This document shows positions 7,630 to 15,561 of a stretch of 64,000 bases of DNA, piece by piece. How positions within the stretch are numbered: position 1 is the first letter of the stretch; every line of letters starts with the position of its first letter. Under the pieces are notes generated by a model. It made no database searches. It was not told where the DNA came from and saw nothing but the letters and a program-made list of their open reading frames with translations. Origin of the DNA: Mycobacterium sp. ACS4054 (GTDB lineage Bacteria > Actinomycetota > Actinomycetes > Mycobacteriales > Mycobacteriaceae); assembly GCF_001667275.1 (NCBI RefSeq), contig NZ_LZHV01000061.1, forward strand, positions 1 through 64,000, written 5' to 3'. A program made the translations under genes and the position numbers.

Positions 7630-8349
7630 ATGACCGCGGCAACCCCAACCGAATCGAAACCGGAGGCTCGCGTCCTCGTAGTCGACGACGAGGCCAACAT
7701 CGTCGAACTGCTCTCAGTGAGCCTCAAATTTCAGGGTTTCGAGGTCTACACCGCGACGAACGGAGCCCAGGCCCTGGATCGTGCGCGGGAGGCACGTCCC
7801 GACGCGGTGATCCTCGACGTGATGATGCCCGGCATGGACGGGTTCGGGGTTTTGCGTCGCCTACGCGCCGACGGTATCGACGCGCCCGCGCTGTTCCTGA
7901 CGGCCCGAGATTCTCTGCAGGACAAGATCGCCGGCCTGACCCTGGGCGGCGACGACTACGTCACCAAACCGTTCAGCCTCGAAGAGGTGGTCGCCCGGCT
8001 GCGGGTCATCCTGCGCCGCGCGGGCAAGGGCGGAGCCGAACCGCGCAGTGCCCGACTGACTTTCGCCGACATCGAACTCGACGAGGAAACGCACGAGGTG
8101 TGGAAGGCCGGCGAACCGGTCTCGCTGTCGCCGACCGAATTCACGCTGCTGCGTTACTTTGTGATCAACGCGGGCACGGTGTTGAGCAAGCCCAAGATCC
8201 TCGACCACGTCTGGCGATACGACTTCGGAGGTGACGTCAATGTCGTGGAGTCCTATGTTTCGTACCTGCGGCGCAAGATCGACACCGGGGAGAAGCGCCT
8301 GCTGCACACCCTGCGCGGCGTCGGTTACGTGTTGCGGGAACCGCGCTGA
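7630..8349 (+). CDS. phoP: Two-component response regulator PhoP
   Basis: The 239-residue protein is nearly identical over its length to M. tuberculosis PhoP (Rv0757) as I remember it. It has an N-terminal receiver domain with phospho-acceptor Asp63 in VILDVMMPG, acidic pocket VVDDE (17-21) and conserved Lys in YVTKPFSLEE. A C-terminal OmpR-type winged helix follows (SPTEFTLLRYFVINAG, VVESYVSYLRRKID, TLRGVGYVLREPR). It receives phosphate from PhoR and controls virulence lipids, acid response and ESX-1-linked genes in M. tuberculosis. The first residues are shorter and different from the H37Rv protein. phoR starts 30 bp downstream, so the two are co-transcribed. Likely autoregulated from the repeats at 7572-7600. 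Confidence 0.97.
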   Translation: MTAATPTESKPEARVLVVDDEANIVELLSVSLKFQGFEVYTATNGAQALDRAREARPDAVILDVMMPGMDGFGVLRRLRADGIDAPALFLTARDSLQDKIAGLTLGGDDYVTKPFSLEEVVARLRVILRRAGKGGAEPRSARLTFADIELDEETHEVWKAGEPVSLSPTEFTLLRYFVINAGTVLSKPKILDHVWRYDFGGDVNVVESYVSYLRRKIDTGEKRLLHTLRGVGYVLREPR

Positions 8350-8379
8350 GCGCGCGCCCGGTCATCAGCGTTAACAATC

Positions 8380-9822
8380 ATGGCCACACCGCATCGACGT
8401 GGATTGCCGCTCCGGGTAGGGCTGGTCGCCGCCACCCTGGTGTTGGTGGCGTGCGGGCTGGCGGTCTCGGGCATCGCGGTCACGTCGATCCTGCGGCACA
8501 GCCTCGTCACGCGGATCGACCAGACGCTGCTGGACGCGTCCCGCGGGTGGGCGCAGGCACCCCGCCGGCAGTCGCCGCCGCCCTACGAGGGGCCCGACCC
8601 CGGCCGGCCACCGTCGAAGTTCTACGTGCGGGGCATCGGCATCGACGGCACGCCGTTCACCGCCATCAACGACCGCAACGCCGAACCGGCCTTGCCGCCC
8701 AACAACGACGTGGGCCCCAATCCGACGACGCTGCCGTCGGTGAACGGGTCGGACATCCAGTGGCGCGCGGTGTCGGTGCGCGGCCCGCACGGCCTGACGA
8801 CCGTCGCGATCGACCTCTCCGACGTCCAGCACACGGTCAGCTCCCTGGTGTGGCTGCAGATCGGCATCGGGGTGGCGGTGCTGGTGGTGGTCGGCATCGC
8901 CGGCTTCGCGGTGGTGCAGCGCAGCCTGCGGCCGTTGTCCGAGGTCGAGCAGACCGCTGCGGCGATCGCCTCCGGTCAGCTGGATCGCCGTGTGCCGGAA
9001 CGTGATCCGCGCACCGAGGTGGGTCGGCTATCGCTCGCGCTCAACGGCATGCTTTCTCAGATCCAGGAAGCGCTCGCGTCCTCGGAGTCCTCGGCCGCGA
9101 AGGCCCGCGGCTCCGAGGAGCGGATGCGGCGGTTCATCACCGACGCCAGCCACGAACTGCGCACCCCGCTGACCACGATCCGCGGCTTCGCCGAGTTGTA
9201 TCGCCAGGGCGCCGCGCGCGACGTCGCCATGCTGCTGTCGCGGATCGAGAGCGAAGCCAGCCGGATGGGGCTGCTGGTCGACGACCTGTTGCTGTTGGCC
9301 CGCCTCGATGTGCAGCGGCCACTGGAGCACAACCGGGTCGACCTGCTGGCGCTGGCCAGCGACGCCGTGCACGACGCACAGGCGATCGATCCGAAGCGCA
9401 CCATCGCCATGGAGGTCCTCGACGGACCCGGCACCCCGGAGGTGCTCGGCGACGAACCGCGGATCCGGCAGGTGCTGTCCAACCTGGTCGCCAACGCGTT
9501 GCAGCACACGCCCGCGAACGCCGACGTCACCGTGCGGGTCGGCACCCACGGGGACGACGCGGTGCTCGAGGTGGCCGACCAGGGTCCCGGCATGACCGAG
9601 CAGGACGCGTCACGGGTGTTCGAGCGGTTCTATCGCACCGACTCGTCGCGGGCGCGCGCCAGCGGCGGCACCGGCTTGGGTCTATCGATCGTCGACTCGC
9701 TGGTGCGGGCGCACGGCGGCGCCGTCACGGTGACGACCGCGCCCGGGCAGGGCTGCTGCTTCCGCGTCACGCTGCCGCGGGTCAGCGAGGTGCCGGCGCA
9801 GGAGCCGGTTCACGCCAACTGA
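8380..9822 (+). CDS. phoR: Sensor histidine kinase PhoR
   Basis: The 480-residue membrane kinase partners PhoP. Two transmembrane helices (about 14-37 and 161-184) flank a roughly 120-residue Pro-rich extracytoplasmic sensor loop. A HAMP segment follows (RSLRPLSEVEQTAAAIASGQ). The dimerisation domain carries the phosphorylated His258 in DASHELRTPL. The ATP-binding domain shows an N box (NLVANALQHT), a G1 box (VADQGPGM), an F box (FERFYRTD) and a G2 box (GGTGLGLSIV). The start is ATG 30 bp after phoP. Its 3' end overlaps the convergent HIT gene by 13 bp. The sensor loop is the part most likely to differ from H37Rv and to set species-specific signals. Confidence 0.96.
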   Translation: MATPHRRGLPLRVGLVAATLVLVACGLAVSGIAVTSILRHSLVTRIDQTLLDASRGWAQAPRRQSPPPYEGPDPGRPPSKFYVRGIGIDGTPFTAINDRNAEPALPPNNDVGPNPTTLPSVNGSDIQWRAVSVRGPHGLTTVAIDLSDVQHTVSSLVWLQIGIGVAVLVVVGIAGFAVVQRSLRPLSEVEQTAAAIASGQLDRRVPERDPRTEVGRLSLALNGMLSQIQEALASSESSAAKARGSEERMRRFITDASHELRTPLTTIRGFAELYRQGAARDVAMLLSRIESEASRMGLLVDDLLLLARLDVQRPLEHNRVDLLALASDAVHDAQAIDPKRTIAMEVLDGPGTPEVLGDEPRIRQVLSNLVANALQHTPANADVTVRVGTHGDDAVLEVADQGPGMTEQDASRVFERFYRTDSSRARASGGTGLGLSIVDSLVRAHGGAVTVTTAPGQGCCFRVTLPRVSEVPAQEPVHAN

Positions 9823-10214
9823 GCCAGGGCCGCCTTGATCTTGGCCTGCGCCTCGTCCAGGGATTCCGCCGACGGGTTGCGGTCGACGTTGGCGAAGCCG
9901 AAGTCGCTCAGGCGGCGGGTGGGAAACACGTGCACGTGCAGGTGGGGCACCTCCAGCCCGGCGATGATCACCCCCGCCCGCTCGGTCCGGAAGGCCTTGC
10001 ACACGGCCTTGCCGATCAGCTGACTCACGGCCATGATCCGCGCGAACGTCGCGCCGTCGACGTCCTGCCACTGATCGATTTCGGCGCGCGGCACGATCAG
10101 CGTGTGCCCCTGGGTCATGGGCTCGATCGTCAAGAACGCGACGACGTCGTCGTCCTCGTAGACGAAGCGGCCCGGAAGTTCACGGTTGATGATCTTGGTG
10201 AAGATCGACGCCAT
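9810..10214 (-). CDS. HIT-family nucleotide-binding hydrolase (Rv0759c-like)
   Basis: This 134-residue HIT protein has the histidine triad in HLHVHVF near residue 100 and the typical start FTKIINRELPGRFVYEDD. HIT proteins bind purine nucleotides and hydrolyse nucleoside phosphoramidates or AMP conjugates; the physiological substrate here is unknown. It is convergent with phoR, sharing 13 bp at the 3' ends, the same neighbour as in H37Rv. The length matches a single-domain HINT-like protein. Confidence 0.92.
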   Translation of the reverse strand: MASIFTKIINRELPGRFVYEDDDVVAFLTIEPMTQGHTLIVPRAEIDQWQDVDGATFARIMAVSQLIGKAVCKAFRTERAGVIIAGLEVPHLHVHVFPTRRLSDFGFANVDRNPSAESLDEAQAKIKAALAQLA

Positions 10215-10350
10215 GGCCCCAGCATAGGGGCGGCGAAATTGCCGCCATGGTCGCGGTCGGCGTCGCGTGACGACCGTGACGGCAATCTCGGCGATGAGTT
10301 TTGCGGGCGCCGACGGTCAGTCCAGGCACGGACCCACAATTAGGAGCTTC

Positions 10351-10998
10351 ATGTCACACGTGCGTGTGCACAACTTCTCGGTTTCCCTCGACGGATTCGC
10401 CACCGGTACTGGCCAAAGCCTGGATGCGCCTTTCGGGCACGCCGGCGGCCGGCTGCACGAGTGGTTCTTCAAGACGCGCACCTTCCGAGCGATGCACGGC
10501 GAGTCGGGCGGGTCGACCGGCATCGACGACGCGCTGGCCAGCCAGTGGGAGCCGGGCATCGGCGCCGAGATCATGGGCCGCAACAAGTTCGGGCCGCAGC
10601 GCGGCCCATGGACAAGCGGTGACGAGTGGAAAGGGTGGTGGGGTGCCGAGCCGCCCTTTCACACGCCGGTCTTCGTGCTCACCCACCACCCGCGACCGCC
10701 GATCGAGATGGAAGGCGGCACCACCTTTCACTTCATCGACGCTCGCCCGGAGCAAGCCATCCAGCTGGCCCGAGAGGCGGCGGGGGATCGCGACATTCGC
10801 CTCGGCGGCGGGCCTTCGACCGTCCGGCAATTCATCGCCGCCGACCTGGTCGACCACCTGCACGTCGTGGTGGTGCCCATCGTCCTGGGGCGGGGGGAGT
10901 CGTTGTGGGAGGGGCTCGAGGACTTCCAGCAGCGGTTCACGCCTGAGTCGGTGAGCAGTCCCAGCGGCGTCACGCATCTGATCTTCACGCGCCGCTGA
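10351..10998 (+). CDS. RibD C-terminal/dihydrofolate-reductase-fold family protein
   Basis: The start is ATG at 10351 behind TAGGAGC, giving 215 residues. The chain begins with the family pattern NFSVSLDGFATG, contains MGRNKFGP, and ends with RLGGGPSTVRQFIAADLVDHLHVVVVPIVLGRGESLWEG. This Gly-rich NADPH-binding region followed by a PIVLG strand is characteristic of the RibD_C/DHFR-like reductase family. Members are often annotated as deaminase/reductase-type proteins; true substrates are mostly unknown. It stands alone between a divergent HIT gene and a convergent SnoaL-like gene, and this position is not part of the H37Rv order, so it may be an insertion. Confidence 0.88.
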   Translation: MSHVRVHNFSVSLDGFATGTGQSLDAPFGHAGGRLHEWFFKTRTFRAMHGESGGSTGIDDALASQWEPGIGAEIMGRNKFGPQRGPWTSGDEWKGWWGAEPPFHTPVFVLTHHPRPPIEMEGGTTFHFIDARPEQAIQLAREAAGDRDIRLGGGPSTVRQFIAADLVDHLHVVVVPIVLGRGESLWEGLEDFQQRFTPESVSSPSGVTHLIFTRR

Positions 10999-11011
10999 CC
11001 TCACCGCGGCG

Positions 11012-11428
11012 TCACTCCTGGCCGAACTCCATCACGTCGAGGTTCCAGTAGCCGCGCATGTTGGTGATCAGCCCGGCGTCGTCGACCTTGTAGGTGAACA
11101 CGCCGCGCACCTTGCTGGTCATCCCGCCCTCAAACTTGCTCTGCAGCACCAGGATATGAGCGATCTCGTTGGGCGAGCTCGACGGGAAAGTCTCCTCGCA
11201 GGTGATGGTCAGCTGATTCTTGGCGATGTTGTTGTCGAAGAACTCGCCGACGGCCGCCTTTCCGCGGATCCCCGTGCCGTCGGGATTGGTGACCGACTTG
11301 CCGATCGGGTCCTCGATGACGACGTCGTCGGTCATCAACGCCAGCCAGCCGTCCCGGTCTTTGCCCTGAGCGCAGCGCCACGAGGACTGCGACGCGGTCA
11401 GCGCCGGGGATTGGGCGGTTTGGGTCAT
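11012..11428 (-). CDS. SnoaL-like/ketosteroid-isomerase-fold protein (Rv0760c-like)
   Basis: The 138-residue NTF2-fold protein strongly resembles Rv0760c (DDVVIEDPIGKSVTNPDG and GYWNLDVMEFG). I start it at the ATG at 11428 because a GGAGAA ribosome site lies just upstream; a ten-residue extension is possible but lacks one. Rv0760c is known as a steroid-binding protein of ketosteroid-isomerase fold with little isomerase activity. It lies 17 bp after the flavoprotein gene on the same strand, at the end of the cyp123-cyp51 run, consistent with a role in sterol or lipid conversion. Confidence 0.88.
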   Translation of the reverse strand: MTQTAQSPALTASQSSWRCAQGKDRDGWLALMTDDVVIEDPIGKSVTNPDGTGIRGKAAVGEFFDNNIAKNQLTITCEETFPSSSPNEIAHILVLQSKFEGGMTSKVRGVFTYKVDDAGLITNMRGYWNLDVMEFGQE

Positions 11429-11445
11429 CGTTGTTTCTCCTGTCA

Positions 11446-13500
11446 CTAGATTGCGCACGCGGCGCGTGCGCCTTCCTCGGTGGCCTTTCGGATCAGCCCC
11501 AGTCCGGTGCAGTCGCCCGCCGCGTGCACGTCGGCGCCGGGCAACGCGGCGATCAGCGCGTCGAACAGCGTGGTGTCGGCCTCGACCGCGCCGGCCAGCA
11601 CGACGCTGTCGGCCCGCAACCGCCGGGTGGTGCCGCCGGCGGGGGTGAACATCACCGCTTCCGGGGTGATCCGTTCCACGCGTGCCCGCACGTGCACGGC
11701 GACGCCCAGCCGGTCGAGTCGATCCATGTGCTCAGTCTTGCGCTTGTTGCCCACTTCGGGCGCGATGTCCTTGCCGGATTCCACAATCGACACCAGCCGA
11801 CCCCGGCTCGCCAGAAACTCGGCCAATTCCAGGGCGACCAGGTCTCCGCCGACGATCGTGACCCGGCGCCCGACGGGCATCCATGCGCGACTGGCCAGCC
11901 GGACGGCGGCGGGCCGCACCAGGCGCTGCCGCCAGCCGCCCAGCGCGGACGCCCCGAGCCGCTGCCATGCCGGGGCGCCGAATTCCGCTCGGCCGCCCAG
12001 CAATTCACGCAATCCGGGCCCCGTATGCACGTGCGGCAGGTCGGAGCCGGGGATCGTCGGCACCGCGAGACGGCCCCCGGTCGCCACGACCACAGCGTCC
12101 GGGCCGGCGTCGACGATGTCCCGAGCCGAAATCTCCTGGCCCAGCCGTACTTGCGCGCCGCTGAGCCTGATCTCGTCGCGCAGGTAGCGCAGGAACGGCT
12201 GGTTCTCGGGATGCAGCACCGACGCCCAGCGCAGCGCCCCGCCCAGCGCGGCGCTGCGTTCGAACAGCGTGACGCGGTGGCCGCGTTCGGCGGCGACCCG
12301 CGCCGCCTCCAGGCCGGCGGGCCCGCCGCCGACCACCACGACCCTCTTCGCGCGCGTGGCGCGGGCCGGCGACAGTTCGCGCTCCTTGCCGGTGCGGGGA
12401 TTGACGGCGCAGTCGACGGAGAAACGCTGTTCCATTGCATCGATGCAGTTTTCGCAAGAGATGCATCGACGGATCCGGTGCGGCCGCCCCTCGCGGAGTT
12501 TGCGCGGCAGGTCGGGGTCGGCCAGCAGGGGACGGCCCATCGCGATGAAATCGGCACGCCCGTCGGCCAGGATCCGCTCGGCGCGGACCGGATCGTGAAT
12601 GCGGCCCACGGCGATCACCGGCACGTCGACCGCCTGCTTGACCGCGGCCGCGGCGCCGACGTTGAGCTCCTCCCCGTCGTCGGCGCCGTTGACCATTCCG
12701 GTCACCAGCCGGTCGATCACCCCGCCGCTGACATGGAAGGCGTCGACACCGGCCGCGACGAATTCCGTTGCCAGCTGCGCGGTCTCGAAGATCGGGCGGC
12801 CACCGGCGACCCGTTCGTAGCCCGAGATGCGCAGCGTGATCGGGAGGGCGTCACCAATCTCGGAGCGGATCGCGGCGAGCGCATCCAGCACCACCCGTGC
12901 CCGGCCGCGCGCCGAATCGCCGCGGTACTCGTCGGTGCGGCGATTGCGTTGGGGCGCAAGGAAGGAGCCCAACATCATGTAGCCGTGCGCGGCGTGCAAC
13001 TCGATGCCGTCGTAGCCCGCCTCGACGGCACGCCGCGCCGCGGCCTTGAACAGATCGAACACCCCGCACAACTGGTGCTTCGTTATCTCGGCCGACGGGC
13101 GCCCCGTGAGGTAGGAGGGGATCACCGACGGCCCCAACGATGTGACACCGAAGATCTCGGGCCCCAGACCGTCCGGTCCTGCGTGCACGATCTGCGGCTG
13201 GATCTTGGCGCCGTGCTCGTGCACGACCTCCACCAGCGCCCGATGCGCGCCGACGGCCTCGTCGGTGGCCAGGTGCAGACCGCCGGGCGTCTCGGGGTGT
13301 TGATGGTCAATTCCCGTGGCGCCCAGCGTGATCAACCCCACCCCGCCTCTGGCACGGGCGGCGAAGTAGTCACGGGTGCGCTGGGACGGCAGCCCGTCCG
13401 GTGTGCCGTACATGGTCTCCATCGGAGACATGACCATGCGGTTGCGCACCGTCATGGCGCCGATCCGTCCCGGCGCCATCAGGTGACCGAACCCGGTCAC
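11446..13500 (-). CDS. FMN/FAD/Fe-S enoate reductase-like flavoprotein (2,4-dienoyl-CoA reductase/OYE family)
   Basis: The 684-residue chain has three parts. First is an old-yellow-enzyme TIM barrel (about 1-350) with YDGIELHAAHGYMMLGSFL, RNRRTDEYRG and FIAMGRPLLADPDLP. Next is a Cys cluster CISCENC followed by a further Cys in VDCAVNP, binding one 4Fe-4S. Last is an FAD/NAD domain with VVVVGGGPAGLEAARVAAERG and a second dinucleotide fold, VTIVGGDLVALELAEFLASRG. This is the architecture of FadH and related enoate reductases, which reduce conjugated double bonds. GTG at 13500 directly follows adhB (23 bp), and I consider the in-frame upstream extension through adhB a shadow. The gene is inserted between homologues of Rv0760c and Rv0761c, which are adjacent in H37Rv. 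Confidence 0.9.
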   Translation of the reverse strand: MTGFGHLMAPGRIGAMTVRNRMVMSPMETMYGTPDGLPSQRTRDYFAARARGGVGLITLGATGIDHQHPETPGGLHLATDEAVGAHRALVEVVHEHGAKIQPQIVHAGPDGLGPEIFGVTSLGPSVIPSYLTGRPSAEITKHQLCGVFDLFKAAARRAVEAGYDGIELHAAHGYMMLGSFLAPQRNRRTDEYRGDSARGRARVVLDALAAIRSEIGDALPITLRISGYERVAGGRPIFETAQLATEFVAAGVDAFHVSGGVIDRLVTGMVNGADDGEELNVGAAAAVKQAVDVPVIAVGRIHDPVRAERILADGRADFIAMGRPLLADPDLPRKLREGRPHRIRRCISCENCIDAMEQRFSVDCAVNPRTGKERELSPARATRAKRVVVVGGGPAGLEAARVAAERGHRVTLFERSAALGGALRWASVLHPENQPFLRYLRDEIRLSGAQVRLGQEISARDIVDAGPDAVVVATGGRLAVPTIPGSDLPHVHTGPGLRELLGGRAEFGAPAWQRLGASALGGWRQRLVRPAAVRLASRAWMPVGRRVTIVGGDLVALELAEFLASRGRLVSIVESGKDIAPEVGNKRKTEHMDRLDRLGVAVHVRARVERITPEAVMFTPAGGTTRRLRADSVVLAGAVEADTTLFDALIAALPGADVHAAGDCTGLGLIRKATEEGARAACAI

Positions 13501-13523
13501 TGAAGGACCAGTGGGTGGGGGAG

Positions 13524-14651
13524 TTACCGGTCGGCGTCCGTGTACCGGATGACGCCGCGAATGTTCTTGCCGTCCAGCATGTCCTGGTAGCCCTCGTTGA
13601 TCTGCTCGAGGCGGTACTGGGTGGTGACCATGTCGTCCAGGTTCAGCTTGCCGGCCTTGTACATCGACAGCAGCTGCGGGATGTCGTACTGGGGGTTGCC
13701 GCCGCCGAAGATGGTGCCCTGCAGGTTTTTCTGCATCAGGGTGAGCATCGCCAGGTTCAGGTTGACGTTGGTGTCCAGCAGGCTGCCGATGGCGGTCACC
13801 ACGCAGGTGCCGCCCTTCTGGGTGATGTTCAGGTAGTTGTCGATGTCGGAACCCTGAAGTTCGCCCACGGTGACGACAACCTTGTGGGCCATCAGGCCGT
13901 AGGTGACCTCCATGATGCCCATCAGCGCCGCGTTGATGTCGGGATAGACATGCGTCGCACCGAATTTCAGCGCCTGGTCGCGTTTCCACTCGACGGGGTC
14001 GATCGCGAAGATGTAGCGCGCGCCGGCGTTGACGGCGCCCTGCAGCGCCGCCATGCCGGCGCCGCCGGCGCCGACGATCGCGACGTCCTGACCCGGCCGG
14101 ATGTCGGCGGTGCGGACCGCCGAGCCGTAGCCGGTGGTGACGCCGCAACCCACCAGAGCCGCCACCTCGAACGGGACGGACGGGTCGATCTTCACCACCG
14201 AGCTGCGGTGCACCACCATGTAGGGCGAGAACGTGCCCAGCAGCGTCATGGGGAAGACGTTCTGGCCGCGGGCCTGGATGCGGAAAGTGCCGTCGGAGAC
14301 CGCGGCGCCGCCGAGCAGGCCGGCCCCCAGGTCGCACAGGTTACGCATGCCGGCCTGACAGGTCGGGCATTGGCCGCAGGACGGGATGAACGACAGCACG
14401 ACATGGTCGCCCGGGGCGATGTCCTCCACGCCCGGGCCGACGTCGGTGACGATGCCGGCCCCCTCGTGGCCGCCGAGCACCGGGAAGCCGGCCATCGGGA
14501 TGCCGCCGGTGACGAGGTGATGGTCGGAGTGGCACATGCCCGCCGCTTCCATCTGGATCTTGACCTCGTGCGCTTGCGGGTCGCCGATCTCGATTTCCTC
14601 GATAGACCAGGGCTGGTTGAACTCCCAGATCAGTGCGCCTTTTGTCTTCAC
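13524..14651 (-). CDS. adhB: Zinc-type alcohol dehydrogenase AdhB (Rv0761c-like)
   Basis: This 375-residue class III-type zinc alcohol dehydrogenase closely matches H37Rv AdhB. The catalytic zinc ligands are visible as Cys in MCHSDHH, His in GHEGAG and Cys in GCGVTTG. The structural zinc lobe is CGQCPTCQAGMRNLC with four Cys. The nucleotide-binding motif is VAIVGAGGAGMAALQGA. It oxidises alcohols to aldehydes using an NAD-type or mycothiol-type cofactor; the natural substrate is unknown. It belongs to the cyp51 gene run. The 155-bp gap to the upstream Rv0762c-like gene may hold a separate promoter. Confidence 0.95.
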   Translation of the reverse strand: MKTKGALIWEFNQPWSIEEIEIGDPQAHEVKIQMEAAGMCHSDHHLVTGGIPMAGFPVLGGHEGAGIVTDVGPGVEDIAPGDHVVLSFIPSCGQCPTCQAGMRNLCDLGAGLLGGAAVSDGTFRIQARGQNVFPMTLLGTFSPYMVVHRSSVVKIDPSVPFEVAALVGCGVTTGYGSAVRTADIRPGQDVAIVGAGGAGMAALQGAVNAGARYIFAIDPVEWKRDQALKFGATHVYPDINAALMGIMEVTYGLMAHKVVVTVGELQGSDIDNYLNITQKGGTCVVTAIGSLLDTNVNLNLAMLTLMQKNLQGTIFGGGNPQYDIPQLLSMYKAGKLNLDDMVTTQYRLEQINEGYQDMLDGKNIRGVIRYTDADR

Positions 14652-14806
14652 GATGGTCCTGACCCCATTTCGCCTTTGAATCGATCAGAGCTGCCCGGCT
14701 CCTTCATGCCGGACAACTTGGTGACGGGCGCCACAGGCACCCTTGTCGCGTCAGCATAGCGCGTGCAACAAATCAAATGCTTGGTTGGTCCGTCATCGGT
14801 CCGCGG

Positions 14807-15346
14807 TCACCAAATCGGGACGGGTGCCTGGCCAAGCGGGTAGTAGCCCGGCAGCTTTTCGCCGGCGAGGCTGCGCTCGATCCGCTTCTGCATGCCGGCA
14901 CTGAGGTCGCCGGACTCGATCAGCGTCGCGAACATCTTCGCCACGTGACCGAAGTCGAAGAAGTCGCGCTGCCACTCGATGAGGTTCTCGGCGTTGAGGC
15001 GGAACCAGCTGCCGCCGATGCCGTAGATCTCGTCCTGGGTGCCGTCGGCCTTGTTGACGATCTGCTTCCAGAAGCCGACGATCTCGCCCTGCTTCTCGTC
15101 GATGAGTACCTTCTGGTACTCGTACACCCAGTTCTCCAGGCCCTCCATTTCCAAGCCGAGGGCGATGTCGCGGATCTCGTCGACGCCGACGCACATGACG
15201 TCTTCCTTGGGGCCGATGTTCCAGCCGTAGGTGGCGTCGTGCGTGTAGAAGTCCGCCAACGGCCGCCAGTCACCGGCCTTCTCGCAGTCCTTGTTGGCCT
15301 GCAGCCAGCGGTCGACCCATGCCTCGAGTTCCTCGCGTGACGCCAT
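14807..15346 (-). CDS. Rv0762c-like SnoaL/NTF2-fold-type protein
   Basis: This 179-residue cytosolic protein starts at the ATG at 15346, which shares its A with the stop codon of the ferredoxin gene (TAATG), so translation is coupled. The chain is rich in aromatic residues (FYTHDATYGWNIGPKEDV, IYGIGGSWFRLNAENLIEWQRDFFDFG). The alternating helix and sheet pattern resembles NTF2/SnoaL-like lyase or isomerase folds that bind hydrophobic ligands. A longer N-terminus is possible but would overlap the ferredoxin. Position and size match Rv0762c. Probably acts on products of the neighbouring P450s; this is inference from context. Confidence 0.8.
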   Translation of the reverse strand: MASREELEAWVDRWLQANKDCEKAGDWRPLADFYTHDATYGWNIGPKEDVMCVGVDEIRDIALGLEMEGLENWVYEYQKVLIDEKQGEIVGFWKQIVNKADGTQDEIYGIGGSWFRLNAENLIEWQRDFFDFGHVAKMFATLIESGDLSAGMQKRIERSLAGEKLPGYYPLGQAPVPIW

Positions 15347-15555
15347 TATTGATCTTCCTTCTCTTTGATGAACAGTGCATGCGTTGGGCACATGTCGACC
15401 GCGCGCTCGACTTCGTCGCGGGCGTCTTCGGGCGGTTCGGGGTCGAGGATCTCGACCTTGCCGCGCTTGGGCACCCGAAAGTAGTCCGGCGCCTCAAGTT
15501 CGCACATGGCGTGGCCCTGGCACAGATCCAGATCGGCTTCGATTCGAAAACCCAT
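15346..15555 (-). CDS. 3Fe-4S ferredoxin partner of CYP51 (Rv0763c-like)
   Basis: This 69-residue ferredoxin has Cys12, Cys18 and Cys56-Pro, with His15 where a 4Fe-4S protein would have a Cys. That CxxHxxC arrangement is typical of the 3Fe-4S ferredoxins serving mycobacterial P450s. It lies 6 bp after cyp51 and overlaps the next gene by one base. In M. tuberculosis the homologue Rv0763c delivers electrons to CYP51. Confidence 0.93.
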   Translation of the reverse strand: MGFRIEADLDLCQGHAMCELEAPDYFRVPKRGKVEILDPEPPEDARDEVERAVDMCPTHALFIKEKEDQ

Positions 15556-15561
15556 GATTGG

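Noticed and set aside
11431..13503. 690-codon plus-strand open frame opposite the flavoprotein
   Set aside because: High-GC antisense shadow: the minus strand encodes a clear FMN/Fe-S/FAD enzyme with intact motifs.
11446..14337. 963-residue fusion reading of flavoprotein with upstream adhB region
   Set aside because: The extension is an Arg/Gly-rich out-of-frame reading of adhB; GTG at 13500 gives the correct family length.
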